This document shows positions 47,260 to 59,392 of a stretch of 64,000 nt of DNA, piece after piece. Each line of letters starts with the position of its first letter. Within the stretch, counting starts at the first letter, position 1. This stretch comes from Isoetes taiwanensis. Its lineage: Eukaryota; Streptophyta; Lycopodiopsida; Isoetales; Isoetaceae. The position numbers were made by a program, and so were the translations under genes. The stretch lies in contig JAJEKV010000027.1 of the NCBI GenBank assembly GCA_021234155.1, forward strand, positions 10,492,716-10,556,715, in the 5' to 3' direction. Under the pieces are notes generated by a model that was not told where the DNA came from, did no database searches, and was given only the letters and a program-made list of their open reading frames with translations.

Positions 47260-50200
47260 TCACGCTTCCGGTAATAAACCATCAGCATCAGTTAGTATTA
47301 GGAAGAAAAAGTTATATGCATTTTTAAACTTCCCAATCCGATCCCAATCTTTATCATATCTAAGCCCCCAAAGAGCTTTGTGAGCTGAGGCAGTCTGCTG
47401 AATGGTAGTAAGCAGATTAACTTTGATCCAAATCATGTTTGGTCTTTCTCCTTCCAAGCAAACCCTGTTCCTGTGTCTCCAAATAATCCAACAAGTGAGA
47501 GTTCTACAGGTATTAATCAGTCTGGAACCCGAATTCATAAAGTGGAACATGTTCCCTGGAGCTCCCTGATTCAGTTGGGAGGTCCAAGTCCAAATATCCT
47601 CCACACATGGGCACAGAAAAATGTGATTAGAATCTTCTTCCATCCCACATCCCAGTGGGCATAAACTAGATGTCCTCATATCATATTTAGCCCTCCTTAC
47701 ATTAGAATGGAGACCTTGATGTAAAATTAACCACCTGAAGAGGGTGATCTTGGGTGCACAATAATTCCTCCAACCTTTTGCACAATTCTTGGCCAAAGCC
47801 TTCTCATTGCAGTTCCAGAGATCACATGCCCGGGAAGGTCTATGCTGCATGAGGGCTGCATAAATGTCTTTTACAATATAACAATCTTTATTGTTTTGAG
47901 TCCAGACATTTGAATTGGCTGCTAATTCCTGGAAAGGGGACACTGTTTCCATTATCTTGTTGAAAATTTCCCTGTCAAGCATAGAACCTTTCAGCCTTGG
48001 TTCTAATTCCTGCCATGTAATCCATCTTTCCTCATCCTCAATTCTTAAGTCTCCAAAAGTGTTCAGCCCAGCCTGCATCCATTGCTTATACTTTTGGGGG
48101 TGCTGGAAAGCCAGACATCCTATGTTCTCAGGTGTCAGAGCAGGATGCCAGAAAAAATTTAAATCCTTAATTCTGGCATCTATAATAGGAGGTCTAAAAC
48201 AAAGAGCAGCCTGATTCCAAGCTTCCATCATCCTCCTAACAATGGGGGAGGTATTAGTACCTGGAGTTACCTGGAAAAATGCTGAATCAGGAAGTAGATG
48301 CTTGATAGATTTGCTACCTACTGGTAGAGATTGTTCAACCCAGTACTTGATCAATTTAAGAGCAGGGGAAGGCTTATGAGCATAAATAGCTCTCCAGATG
48401 ACTTTGGCAGCCAAAGCTTGAGCTTGGACAAAGAGATCCTTGCAGCCCAAACCACCCTGTTTCCTGGATTTGGTCAGATCAGACCAAGCAACCTTGTGAC
48501 CCCCCTGCCAAATGAAATTCCTGATGGCAGATTCAATCATCTTATAGGAAGCCTTGTCAACAACAATGGCAGAGGAGAAAAAGACATGAGTACTAGATTT
48601 GACTGCATAAGCAATTTCAATTCTACCTGCTAGTGACAAGGAGGAAGGATACACCTGAATTTTCCTCTTGATCCTTGAGACAATTGGTTCCCAGAGGCCA
48701 TGAATAGAGCTGTTAATAGCCAAAGGAATGCCCAGGATTTTAGTTGCAGCAGATTTTCCAACTACATTTATGCCCAAGAGTGAACACTTACTTTTATTGA
48801 GGCAAACTCCAGACACTTTGCCAAATCTGTCCATAGCTTCCAGAAAATTTGATAGACTATTGTCCCCATGTTTGAGGAATACAAAGGTGTCATCTGCATA
48901 CTCCATGATGACAAAGTTTCCCATCCCATTTGGGAGAGCCAGGCAGTTGATCAATTTTTGTGTTTGAAGGTACAAAGCCAATCTGGTTACAATCTCTGCC
49001 ACTGTTAAAAATAAGTATGGTGCCAAAGGGCATCCTTGTCTTACTCCCCTCTGACAATGGAAGAGTTTGGAAGGAGTGCCATTTATCAGGAGGGCTGAAG
49101 AGGCAGAGTTATTAAAGCTCATAATTTTCTGGAAAAGAGCTTATGGGAATCCCAAATGTTGTAGAGCTTTTTGTAAGAATCTCCAGCTGATGGTGTCATA
49201 GGCTCTTCTAAAGTCTAACTTCAGAAGCATGCAATTATGTCCAGAGAGCTTGTTCCAGTGTAGGCCCTCAGCAGCACCAAGATAATTGTCAAGGATACTT
49301 CTGGAATGCAGAAAAGCAGATTGACAGGGATTTATTGTTTCCTGTAACCTTGACTTCAGTCTATTGGCCAGTATTTTAGCAAGAACTTTGTATATGGTGT
49401 TGGTAAGGGAGATTGGCCTCCAATCCCCTAGGATTTCAGGGTTATCCACTTTGGGAATTAACACTATCTGGCCAACATTGATGGCTGGATTTAATTTGGT
49501 AGCTTTCCAAGCCCCCTGAAAGAAAACAATGAGGTCTTCTGTCATAAGCTCCCAAAATTCCACAAAGAATTCAGGGGGAAACCCATCTGGGCCCGGGCTC
49601 TTCCCATGTGCCATGGATTTTAAAGTGTCCCAAATCTCTCTTTCCATGGGTATGGCCAATAGCTCCACATCAGTATCATCCAATTGAGTGGAGGGGATGT
49701 CTTTAAAGAAATCCTGAAGGTCTCCCTCCCCTCAGACTTTCGCCAAAGAAATAGCTCAGTGTACTCCCTGTGAAAATAGTTCTCAATGTCTTTTTGTTCA
49801 TCCAGGTAAGTATCATCCTCAACCTTTACCCTGTTTATACCATTATTGCAGACTCTGTTTTTAGCTGCCCTGAAAAAATAGGCAGAGCTGCCCTTATCCA
49901 TATGGTTGATGTATTTACATCTGCTTTTCATTGAGAGAATTCTGGCCTCCTCTTCTTCAATACCTTTTACCTTATTCTCTAGCAATGTTTCCTGCTCCTG
50001 TAAGTCTCTGTTATCTTTATCCAGGAAGAGTTTGGCTCTGACCTCCTTCATTTCATTATAGATGTCAAACTTCTGTTTCTTCTTTTCTTGGTTCCATTTT
50101 TTGCCCCATTCCTTGATCCATCCCTTCATATTCTTAATTCTGTCCAGGAATGCATTCATAGACCCTCTGCTTACAATCCTTGGAAGATCACCATAATAAG

Positions 50201-50997
50201 CTTTGAATTTTTCACAAAATCTTTTCATCTTAAGCAAATCAGTATTGAATTTGAAAGGCACATTTGCCCCCCCCTTTCTTAGAGACCTCCATCTTTTCCA
50301 AAATTTGGGGAAAATGATCAGATATGGAATTTGCAATGTTGTTTGTTATGGACACATTATCCCAGGATTGGAGCTCCCTATTGCACATGTAGAATCTGTC
50401 CAATAGGCAGTATGTCCTATCAGACCCCTTCCTTTTATTGCTCCAAGAATAAATATTGGAGGAGGAGGGGGGAATGTAACAGAAGTTGGATATGAGAAGA
50501 TCCCAAGCAGTCCTCTCTTTTTTATTCATGTTCATTTTCTTACCCAACTTCTGGTCCCAGACTGGGGTATTGTTGAAATCCCCAGCCAACAACCAATAAT
50601 GGATCAGATTGTTTGAGCAAATCCATTGGTGCATCTGAGACCACTGAATTTCTCTCTCTGCAGGTTCAGTGGAGGCATAAACATTCAGGACACCCAATTG
50701 CTTGCCTTCAACCTCCAGTACAGCCACTGTCCACCTGCCCGAGGGGTGTCAAAATTTGGACAAGCATTTGAGACCTGACCAAACTGTACAGATTCCTCCC
50801 CGGGTGCCATCTGCAGGAGCCCACACAGAGTCCCCTGTAGGGTGTATCCAAGAGCCCAAATGAGATGATTCGAAAATTGGCAGCCTGTGTTCTTGTAAAA
50901 GAATTATATCAGGCTTCATTTCTTTAATGGCAATTAAGGCTCTTTTTCTTTTAAGAGGACCTTTGATTCCTCTTAGGTTCCAAGTTATGACCTTCAT
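47260..50997 (-). pseudogene. LINE ORF2: endonuclease, reverse transcriptase, zinc-binding tail (broken)
   Basis: An ATG eight or nine bases after the ORF1 stop starts the APE-type endonuclease: MKVITWNLRGIKGP, ILLQEHR, then after an in-frame TGA (about 50747) LLAGDFNNTP and ISDHFP. A frameshift follows in a C-homopolymer near 50270 (plus strand), and another near 49730. Reverse-transcriptase blocks: GKSPGPDGFPPEFF, VLIPKVDNPEILGDWRPISL, LLKLDFRRAYDTISW, an in-frame TAA at about 49141, RGVRQGCPLAPYLF and MEYADDTFVF with the catalytic YADD. The tail has CPLGCGMEEDSNHIFLCPC, the zf-RVT pattern. This would reverse-transcribe LINE RNA at a nicked target if intact. No RNase H domain was recognised. 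Confidence 0.9.
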
Positions 50998-51004
50998 TGC
51001 TTCT

Positions 51005-52951
51005 TCAGGCAGGATATTTTATTCTTTCTTTGGCCCTCAGGTTAAGGGCAGGACTGTTTTCAGTAAAGGTCACCTTCTTACCCACTTTTTTAACCTGGGG
51101 GGTAAAAAAGGAATCTTCCCTGTCTGGAGGTTGGTCATTACTTGCCATCAGGGGTGTTTCAGGTACAAAAGTATCAGAAGTCAACTGAGGGTCAACTTCC
51201 GTCTCCATTGGTGATCGAGTAAAAATTTTGAATTTACTCTCTCCTTGTTGAATCCCCGGTGTGGAGAAAACTTCACCATTCTCAATGACCTCCATTAAAG
51301 CATCAAAGAGCTCAGGTTCAGGTGTGTCTTCTTCCTTACCTGGAGATGCAGCCTTAGATCCTTCCCCTTTCAGACATATGATTCCTGTTGACTCAGAGTC
51401 TGAGGAATCTAAGATCAGAGTTTCTTCTAGATTTTCCTTGATGGTCAATCCTTTGTTTTTGATTGGAGGCAGAGGATTAACCTCCTGAATCAAGAGTTCT
51501 TTGCCTTTAGATGAATTCAATCCCATTTCTTGGCCACAGGGTCTTAGAGGGCTCTCAGGCTGCTCCCTGATTTCCTGGCCCTGTGGAGTTATAAGCCTAT
51601 GGGGTTGAATTGGATCTTGGCCAATTGGACTTATAGGGCTAATCTCCTGGCCAATTGGGTTTACTAGTACCTTGAATTGGTTGGCAATCTTTACATTTTG
51701 ATTTTTCCTTCTCCACTCCAGTTTTTCCTTTTGCTTCTCATTGATGAGGTTCTCATTCTTGACCTGTTTAGCTTTGGCCTTTTGTTTTCTGGCTTTCCTT
51801 TTAGCACTCCTATTAATATTCCTTTTCCTTGCTGGGCTCCAGGGTTCATTATTGGCAATCTGCATATCCTTCTGATAGATAGGTTGGGGTTGAGGTGGGG
51901 TTGGATTTTTCATCCAGGTTCCCTTACATACTCCTCCCCCATGCAGTCTCAATCCACAGATGTTGCAGGGAAGAGGGAGACCGTACCAATTGAGATGGAG
52001 GGTCTTTGTATTCCCATAATAGTCCTTATACTCAATAGTATTAGGAATGGGCTTAAGAATGTCTGCTACAGTTTCACAGGCAATATACTGTCCAACTCCA
52101 TTAAACAATTTTTTAAACAATTCCTCATGCCAGTACATTGGATTTAGGCCTTGAACCGAGGCTGAGGCTGGGCGGAATAGCTGATCCAAATTTTGTGGGT
52201 CAAATTTCGGATTCCACTTCTGGAAATAAAACTGAGTGTTTGCTCTATGAATAGTGCCCTGTTTCAGCAGAAAATTAACCGACTTTGTACTGTTACATTC
52301 CACCACGAAGAATGGGAAATCCAACCAGTACATTCCAGTTATCTCCACCTGTTTGTCCATTTTTAGGAGTTCGTTTTTAAGGTGGGCTAACTTCACCCCT
52401 TCATGCCTTATACAACCGATGAGAGCTTTACTCTCTAAATCCTTAAGTCTAGAAGGAATGAAAGAATGAGCTAAGACGGGAATACCTTTGAATTCTGGTT
52501 TGATTCTCGATTCCCCCTGTTTCAAAATCATTCTTTGGTCCCGGTTAATCTGGTCCAGCATTGGTTTTACAATTTGGGTCTGCATCACGACCGGATTAGC
52601 TCCACTTTGAAGTCTCGTTTTTACTCCCTCCTCTGCCTTCTTTGTTCCGGAGCTGCTCGCCATTGGAATCAGCCAATCTCCAACCGTGAAAAAGCTCTGT
52701 TTTGAGCAGTCCCTTTCGTCTCCCCCCTTTTTGGATATGACTCTAATGAGTTCAATCATTTGTTGCTGCATAGGTGTTGTCATACCTTTAAAGAATGACA
52801 TCCATTCGTCTGCCAGATTCTTGTCCTGCTGAACCTTACATCCCTCGCCTGTCCCATCACAACCTATACTGTATCCCGACTGTTCCACTGTCCCATGGCC
52901 ATGGCCCTGTGGCTCCGGCCCAAGTACCTGTTTCTGTTGTTCCTGGCCCAT
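51005..52951 (-). CDS. LINE ORF1: nucleic-acid-binding protein
   Basis: An intact 648-codon frame from ATG 52951. ORF1 proteins of plant L1 elements coat the element RNA. The middle part (VECNSTKSVNFLLKQGTIHR ... FQKWNPKFDP) resembles the DUF4283 RNA-recognition-like region of plant LINE/TE proteins. It is followed by a CCHC knuckle, CNICGLRLHGGGVC, then basic stretches (RNINRSAKRKARKQKAKAK) and a long disordered proline/glutamine tail. It ends nine bases before ORF2, the usual compact bicistronic layout. Unlike ORF2 it has no stop. Confidence 0.8.
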   Translation of the reverse strand: MGQEQQKQVLGPEPQGHGHGTVEQSGYSIGCDGTGEGCKVQQDKNLADEWMSFFKGMTTPMQQQMIELIRVISKKGGDERDCSKQSFFTVGDWLIPMASSSGTKKAEEGVKTRLQSGANPVVMQTQIVKPMLDQINRDQRMILKQGESRIKPEFKGIPVLAHSFIPSRLKDLESKALIGCIRHEGVKLAHLKNELLKMDKQVEITGMYWLDFPFFVVECNSTKSVNFLLKQGTIHRANTQFYFQKWNPKFDPQNLDQLFRPASASVQGLNPMYWHEELFKKLFNGVGQYIACETVADILKPIPNTIEYKDYYGNTKTLHLNWYGLPLPCNICGLRLHGGGVCKGTWMKNPTPPQPQPIYQKDMQIANNEPWSPARKRNINRSAKRKARKQKAKAKQVKNENLINEKQKEKLEWRRKNQNVKIANQFKVLVNPIGQEISPISPIGQDPIQPHRLITPQGQEIREQPESPLRPCGQEMGLNSSKGKELLIQEVNPLPPIKNKGLTIKENLEETLILDSSDSESTGIICLKGEGSKAASPGKEEDTPEPELFDALMEVIENGEVFSTPGIQQGESKFKIFTRSPMETEVDPQLTSDTFVPETPLMASNDQPPDREDSFFTPQVKKVGKKVTFTENSPALNLRAKERIKYPA

Positions 52952-53040
52952 GCCTGTTCCCTGTGTACCCTCGCTTCCTGTTACTGTTCACTTACCCATG
53001 GCGCCAACCCTAGTGCCCTCCGTCCTCATAAGCCATTTTC

Positions 53041-53496
53041 CAAAGGTCATGCGAGTGGAAGACCTGTTTGTGTATCCACCTGCAACTTATCTTGAAAGCT
53101 CAACCACCTTGCCATGATCTGTATATCCCCTGAGTTATGTTGACGAACATAATCTAGAGGAAAGTTTGGATCCGTTGCAAGCACATCTTGGCTAGAAGGA
53201 TGAACAGAATTTATGATGCAATGGACCATTAAATTGTATGATACATCAGTAAAAACATAGCCTTCACCTGATGCAATTGTAGGAATAGGTGGAAATAATG
53301 CAACGCATCCTTCCTCATTTGAGGGATCATTTTGCTAGTTCTCGTGTGCTTCATGCTCTTCATTGACAAAGCCCTCAAAACCTGCATCTTCATCACTATT
53401 CCCGAAAGCATAATCACTTACATTTTCATCTGAATCAGACGGAGTTGAATCCATTGAAAGCACTTCTTCCTCATCCTCTTCCAAGTTGAACTCTAG
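53041..53496 (-). pseudogene. SWIM gene, middle part between LINE and hAT
   Basis: One minus-strand frame gives KLEFNLEEDEEEVLSMDS, SDYAFGNSDEDAGFEGF, one TAG after EEHEAHEN, then CVALFPPIPTIASGEG, DVSYNLMVHCIINSVHP and MARWLSFQDKLQ. A possible acceptor (TTGCAG) lies near 53088. Joining across the LINE repeat continues into the frame at 46654 after a one-base shift. The acidic N-terminal region begins at the hAT target site. Confidence 0.55.
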
Positions 53497-53539
53497 CTTC
53501 CTCACAGGGATAGGTTCAATACTGTATACGTTTTATACG

Positions 53540-53930
53540 CAATACGTATTTTTCGTTTGATACGGCACAAATTTGACGTTTAATACGTCAAAAATACGGC
53601 TAAAAAATTTCCTGGCCCGAAAACTTTCGTCGGCGTTTAAAACAACCGCTGTTTACGCCGGTCCGGGTTCCGCGATAAGCGAAAATAGTATTTTTAAAAC
53701 TACGCTGGCCTGAAATAGTTTCGCGTGAAAGCGAAATAAACCGCTTTCGCTTTACGCCGAAAACATCTTCGCTGTTTAAAGCAATCAAGCTCGCTACGCG
53801 CGAAACTATTTTCGGTTCGCGTGCGAAAACAACCTGCTTAAACCACGCTGAAGATGTTTTCGCGTAAGTTTAAATAGCTTGTTTCGCTTTACGCCGAAAC
53901 TTTGCAAAGCATCTTGGGCCTTTTGCTAAG
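53540..53930. repeat. Left subterminal repeats of the hAT
   Basis: Dense CGCTTTACGCCGAAA, TTTCGCGTG, CTTCGCTGTTTAAA and AAAACTAC words in both orientations, outside them an AATACGTATTTTT block. The right end (62190-62600) has the same words. Such arrays in hAT elements are transposase binding sites. Confidence 0.8.
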
Positions 53931-54359
53931 GGAAAAAAAAACTTTTGCCAATCGTTGGGTCTATTTTGTGCGGTGAAATATTATATATAAGGAAAACTTG
54001 TTTAGCTCTAGAATTAAGCCTCTCGAACGTTGACTACCAGGTTGAGTCCACATACTCCTTGGGAAACGGTCAGCCTTTGAGGTGTGGGTTTTTGCGTCCG
54101 GGGCCTGACGCCGGAATTGTGAAGTGAGATTCCTCCTTCACAGAGTTTTCCGACCTTGGGTTCCTACCCTGTTCCTTAGAGACCTATAGGTTCCTGTCCT
54201 TCACTCCTTACGTTCGAACCGGACGCCGATGTAAATATATGCGCAGTTGAGCTTGCTCCTTCGCGGTATATAGACGCCGGGCCTTTAGTTTGGACGATTA
54301 AGGAGTCTTTACCCTTTAGCATACTAAAACAGGGACAGTAATTTTAGATAGCAGCAGGG

Positions 54360-56620
54360 ATGCCAGCTGGTCATGCATCTACATCAGGTGCCGCTCGCGG
54401 CCATGCATCCACATCCGGCGCCGCCGGCGGTCATGCATCATCGTCTAGGGGTGCGCAGCCATTGCGCGGTCATGGCAGGGCCACGGGAGTTGGAACAGCA
54501 CGTGGAAGAATTATATGTCGAAATCCTGGTGGTCGAAAGAGAGGTCCTGAGTGGGGATTTGTGAAGGAATTTGGTCAGAATGAGTGGCAATGTGTATTTT
54601 GTGGGTACACGTCAATAAATGGATCCGCGACAAGAATACGAGCTCATCTTTTACGGGATCCTAGAATTGGGGTGCAAACATGTACCAAGCATCTGGCCGA
54701 CATACGACAAGATGCACTTGAAGTGTTGGGTCGAAAAATAATAGAAGCGTAAGAACACGACCAAGGGATAGCCAAGAACCTTCACCATGCCAAGAAGAAG
54801 AGATCAATTACACCACCCCTCTGCGGCCAACGCGTACCAACCAGAGGGTGGACTAGGGTCGATAGGTGGGTTAAGTACGGCGAAAAAAAAAGAATGGCGT
54901 AGACAATTCAGATAGTGGAAAGACAGACTAAGCAACAGAGGGTTGACCAGTGCTTAACATCAGAGCAACTGAAGAAGACGCAATTGAAGGTTGTAGAGGC
55001 CTTTCTATATGCCGGGTTGTCTCCACATATTTTGGAGCACAAAGCAATCAAAGAAGCCTTCCAGGAAGTTGCCAAAGCAGGCCCAGCTTTTAGATTGCCT
55101 TCATACAAACATGCGAATAACAAAATGGTGGATGAAATTCATGGAAGAATGGTCGAGAGGGTGGAACTGAAGTTAAGTCGAGTTACTGAAGCCAGGCCAG
55201 CCTCTCTAGTCACTGATGGTTGGAGCAATGTAAACAAGGACCATCTTATAAATTTCATGATCGTATATCCAGGGGGCGAAGTATTCTTGAAAACCGTAGA
55301 AACCAAAACTGACCAAGTCACAGGAGATTGGATTTTTCAAAAGACAAAGGCTGTGATAGAGAGTTTTGGACCGAAGAGAATATTTCAGGTCGTAATGGAC
55401 AATGCATCTAATTGTAAGTTAGCGGGTGAAATGTTGGAGTCTGAATTTCCAGGATTGCACGCGACCAGCTGCCAATGCCATTGCCTAAACTTATTCTTTG
55501 AAGATCTGGTTTTCACAAAGACGCTTGGTTCAAAGATCCCATTCAAAAGGCCCGTCGTCTCGTGAAATTCATCACAAAGAAGCCGGCAATTTACGCCATA
55601 TACAAGTCATTGCGTCAGAAGGCCCTTGCACTCATGAATCCTGGGCAGACCCGGTTTGGTTCCAATTACATTTGTCTTGAAAGAGTGCTCAGGTGTCGCG
55701 ACTTCGATTATCTCGACCTTCAACCATACGAGTTCTTTGAATGGGAGAGGAGGCGAAGGGAAAAATGCTTCAAAACACGGCAAACAAGTCGCCGCTTCGA
55801 AAATGCTTGGGCGGGAGACATTTTGGAGAGGCGTTAAGAATGTTGTCAAGTGCATGCAACCTGTTTGTCATGCCATCAAAACCCTTGATTCTTCGAAGGC
55901 AAGCACTGGAAAGGTGTGGAGGTGCTGGCACTCCATTCAATCCTTTCTAGAACGCGATGGCCCTAATGCACCCTTTGACAATGCTAAGCGCGCAGCACTG
56001 CTTAGAGACTTTAATGAACGATGGAAGAAGTCCTATAATGATCTTCATGGCGCCGCACATGCCTTAGACCCACACAACCATGATATGGACCAGCATACAG
56101 ATAAAGAAGTGATGGGTTCATTGAAGAAGGTTGCAAAAATGTTTTACCCCAACAGCTCGGACTACAAAGTTTTCATTGCCGAGTTAACTGAATACCAGAA
56201 CTTGAGTGGAAGGTGGGCAGATGAAGAGCTTCACGATGCACTGGAGAGTCACAAGAAGGAACCAAATATGGAATCTTATGCATGGTGGCAAGCCCATGGA
56301 CAGGTTACTGATACGTTACAGGCCCTCGCAATGACTATCCTCTCCTTGGTATCCTCCAATAGTGCAAGTGAGAGAAACTGGAGTGCTTATAAATATATAC
56401 ATAGTGTGACACGAAATCGCCTCCTGCATAAGAAGGCTGACAAACTTGTATATAACTTCTCAAACTGGCGTCTCTTGAATCGCAACAGTGGTGCAGCCGT
56501 AGTTGATAAGCTGCAGTTCCCTTTCATGGATGCAGATTCTGAAGTGGAAGAGGACAACTTCGAAGACAGTGAGGACGAGCTGCTTGTCAGAAATGCCGCT
56601 AACCATGTTGACGAGGACAT
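54360..56620 (+). pseudogene. hAT transposase: BED finger, DUF659, hAT dimerisation domain (broken)
   Basis: The ATG at 54360 opens a Gly/Ala/His-rich start. A BED-type finger follows (WQCVFCGYTSINGSATRIRA ... H, about 54585-54690). The same frame continues through TAA (54750) and TAG (54898) into DUF659 (54915-55500), with SLVTDGWSN, VVMDNASNCK and CHCLNLFFEDL. Frameshifts near 55510 and 55780 precede RETFWRGVKNVVKCMQPV. The C-terminal dimerisation region contains YAWWQAHGQ, LSLVSSNSASERNWSAYKYI and NRLLHKKADKLVYN, the usual hAT signature. An acidic tail runs into the foldback repeats. Two stops and at least two frameshifts make this copy non-coding, so it would need a helper transposase. 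Confidence 0.88.
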
Positions 56621-56898
56621 TCAAACGTTCCCATTTTGTCGATGCCAAGATGATTTAGACAAGAACATGTTCTCGGACAACTCGACGACAAATAAGATAC
56701 GTGAAGAGGAGTCGATACTGAAAAGGCCGTGTCCAAGTAATACAAGAGATCAGCCCGAGGACTTAATGGTACGCGCGAGGACTCTCAATGCCAATGACCC
56801 GCACAAACAAAGCGTAAAGAACACATCTCGAGGACGTTCCAGTAAGGGAAAAGGCCAGAGGAGGTTGAGCCTAGGCCAGGATGAAAGAGACCTGAGTA

Positions 56899-57190
56899 CA
56901 AGCATCGAGACTTCCCAAACCTTGCTTTCACCCCTCTTTGAACAATGGAACTTAGCATGTAAACTAAGCTACATTGCCCAAAGAGGAGGGGAAAGAAAGA
57001 TTGGGAAGTCTCGATGCTTGAACTCATCAATCACTAACATCCAATTAACCCGAAGACCTGGGTCCAAGCATCGAGACGTCCCAGTCTTTGCTTTCACCCG
57101 CCTCTTATGGACAATGGAACTTAGCATGTAAACTAAGCTGCATTGCCCAAAGAGGCGGGGGAAAGAAAAACGGGGAAGTCTCGAAGCTTG
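56899..57190. repeat. Two tandem foldback (MITE-like) repeats inside the hAT
   Basis: Copy 1 is 56899-57020: arms CAAGCATCGAGACTTCCCAA and the complement TTGGGAAGTCTCGATGCTTG, with a CTTTCACCCC/GGGGAAAG continuation and a centre GCATGTAAACTAAGCT. Copy 2 is 57065-57190, with more mismatches. Each is followed by AACTCATCAATCACTAACAT, so the unit (about 170 bp) was duplicated in tandem. They extend the transposase frame artificially to 57131. Confidence 0.85.
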
Positions 57191-57224
57191 AACTCATCAA
57201 TCACTAACATCTAATGAACCCACA

Positions 57225-57726
57225 GAATCGCAAGCTCCTTCTAAAGGAGGTAACAAGAATTTCGAGAAGTCTATATTGTTTGCCATGGAGAATATAAAGC
57301 CCGGTGACGACAACCATTCAAGAGGGTTAGCGCTCTTGGCTTACTCCCTTTTGAAGTTTCTCGCTTGGCGTATCTAATTCCCACCGAGTGAGCCGATGTC
57401 ATCCTAGGGGCAAATTAGATACACCAAACAGAAAAACGAAAGAGACTAAGCCGGGGTGAGCGAAGTTGGAAGTCTCGAGAAGTCTCGAAAGAGACTAAGC
57501 CGTGGTGAGCGAAGTTGGAAGTCTCGAAGTTAGGAAGTCCACTAATCCTAATTGGCATCTGTCCCTAATTAGGATGTTCAAAAATCACTAACATACTTAC
57601 TTTACTTAACTACAACACAAACAACTCAATGCGGCCGGCAACCCAACCCCCAAAATGTTATTTAGACAAAAAAATCCTCGTCAACGTTAGTTCATTCATG
57701 TGCATCTGAGATCTCAGGGAAAAATA
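57225..57726. other. Spacer with GAAGTCTCG repeats
   Basis: AAAGAGACTAAGCCG followed by GGTGAGCGAAGTTGGAAGTC occurs twice (about 57448 and 57488), derived partly from the foldback arms. No frame worth calling. Confidence 0.6.
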
Positions 57727-59085
57727 TCAAAAAAAATTAATGTAGAGTAGCTCATGGGTTAATGTAATCGTCTGCATCCACATTCGCACTACTATCACCC
57801 GGCCGCCCCGGAGCCGGGGGTGTAATCGATTAATGTCTGGTACCTCTTCACCTTCACGCGGTTCTTCTACCCCCATCCAAAGGTCCATTTCACGTTGTGT
57901 TTGGAACTGATGAAGCATTCCATCCCTCCTGCGAGCAACCATAGGTGGCAAGGGAGGCATGCGTGATTGCATGTTGAGCATTGCATACTGGCGCTCTGGT
58001 ATAATATATCCATCATTTGATGGACAGAACCTACTGCCCATCATCCAATCCAACAAACATCTCAAATGCAGACGATGTCCACACCCTAAGGCATACCAAC
58101 CAACTTGGGTCAGATTTTCCGCACATACTTGACAATATCTAAAGTCTCCGTTCTTTACATCATCCCACTGACTGTCATATAGGTATTCGGGAGGGAGGTA
58201 TGATAAGGGGATCAGAATCTAAAACTCTTGATATTGTGCGCATATGGTCATTGTCTATTCTCAACACCGTATTTTCCCTACCCAAAGCTGCAAGCTGATT
58301 CTTTGTGTCTAGTAATTCTGCAGCCATCTTGTCATGAGCATTTGCACGATCTTTTAAAGCGCCGTTTTCCTCCTCGACAAAGTGAGGTTTCACTTCTTTT
58401 ATTCTCTAACCGAGCCTTCAAATCTACCTCATCTGTCACTGCACCTGCTGCTTCAACCGACGCTACCTCTAAAAGTTTTATGGCATCTTGAAGCAAATAA
58501 GTTATAGTCACGGGCTCATCACCAAGAGCGCTTTCAGAATCCTCCGCAAGCTTCACTCTCTTGCTGCTACCACTGCCGCTTCCTTGTTTCCACTTTCTCT
58601 TGGCATAATTTTACGACCTCCCCTCTCACAATCTCATAGTACACTTGCTTGGCAAATGTCTTACTGAATTCGTGGTTTTTTATCATTGTTCCTTTCACTT
58701 GCACCCACCTCTCCAAAGCTCTACCTCGGACTTCAGGGATCTTGCGCTTATATGCCTTATACTTACCGCTCTCCCGCTTGGCGGTCGTCGTCAAACCGTT
58801 TGGCCTAAATTGGCCTCGATATCGTCAAAATCGGCTCCATGCGCGGTGCAAATGGCTGGGCCCATGTCACATGCAACTCCGTGCACCTCTCAGAATTGTG
58901 ACACCTTGTTTCTTGGCCACTTCTGCCATTGCCCTCAACCTCAACAACTCTTTCGCACGCAACTCATTCATCCTAGCATGTTCCTCTCGCTTTAGAATCT
59001 GTTGTGCCTAACCTCGACAATCGTAGGTAGGGAAGGGAATACAAACCCGATCTCCTTCTCCCCGAGTTCTCAAAATGGACGGCAT
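57727..59085 (-). pseudogene. Coiled-coil RING-H2 type protein (broken), hAT cargo
   Basis: From ATG 59085 (MPSILRTRGEGDRVCIPF) the frame passes a TAG into AQQILKREEHARMNELRA, a coiled coil. A piece at 58620-58794 follows (KGTMIKNHEFSKTFAKQVYY), then a basic KRKWKQGSGSGSSKRVKLAE, likely a nuclear signal. A long coiled coil (KMAAELLDTKNQLAALGREN) comes next. After a frameshift in a CCTCCCTCCC run near 58195 the last piece reads CQVCAENL ... LGCGHRLHLRCLLDWMM ... FCPSN: C-x2-C-x11-C-x-H-x3-H-x2-C and FCP, a RING-H2 pattern whose last cysteine is S. RING proteins are mostly E3 ubiquitin ligases; activity is doubtful here. Several stops and frameshifts. Confidence 0.6.
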
Positions 59086-59392
59086 CTCGAAATTAAGCCC
59101 TCATGTCTGTTTCACCAACACCTTCTCCCTACCGAGACGAACTCGTTGGTTGTTCGGGACATTCTTTTGGCATGGCACTAGACAAGTTGTGCAATAGTAT
59201 TCCAAAGAAATAGGCTTTACGTTAACTGCGTGAAATAAACAACAACTCAATATGACTTACAAATTATAAAAATAAAAAAGTGCAACAAAAAATAAACATA
59301 GCAATGCCAAAGATGTTTTATTAAAGTATTTTTCGCAATTGCTCAATCAATATTTTTTTTGGTTGCGTACAAGAGAGCTCATAAATGGCACG

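Larger units (their letters stand above)
46665..53030 (-). mobile_element. L1-type LINE, nearly full length
   Basis: A 6.37-kb minus-strand element between direct repeats AGCCATTTTC at 46655-46664 and 53031-53040. Its poly(A) tail is the T-rich tract at about 46665-46694. Order: 5' leader of only about 79 bp, ORF1 (51005-52951), ORF2 (47260-50997), 3' UTR of about 590 bp. ORF2 has two stops and two frameshifts, so the copy is dead, though the matching flanks show the insertion is not very old. The target is the SWIM gene. Confidence 0.88.

Noticed and set aside
46893-47288. 131-residue frame overlapping the end of LINE ORF2
   Set aside because: It lies in the LINE 3' region in another frame, without a domain; ORF2 ends normally at 47260.
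56621-57131. C-terminal extension of the hAT transposase to 57131
   Set aside because: The frame beyond the acidic tail runs into foldback repeats and encodes nothing conserved.
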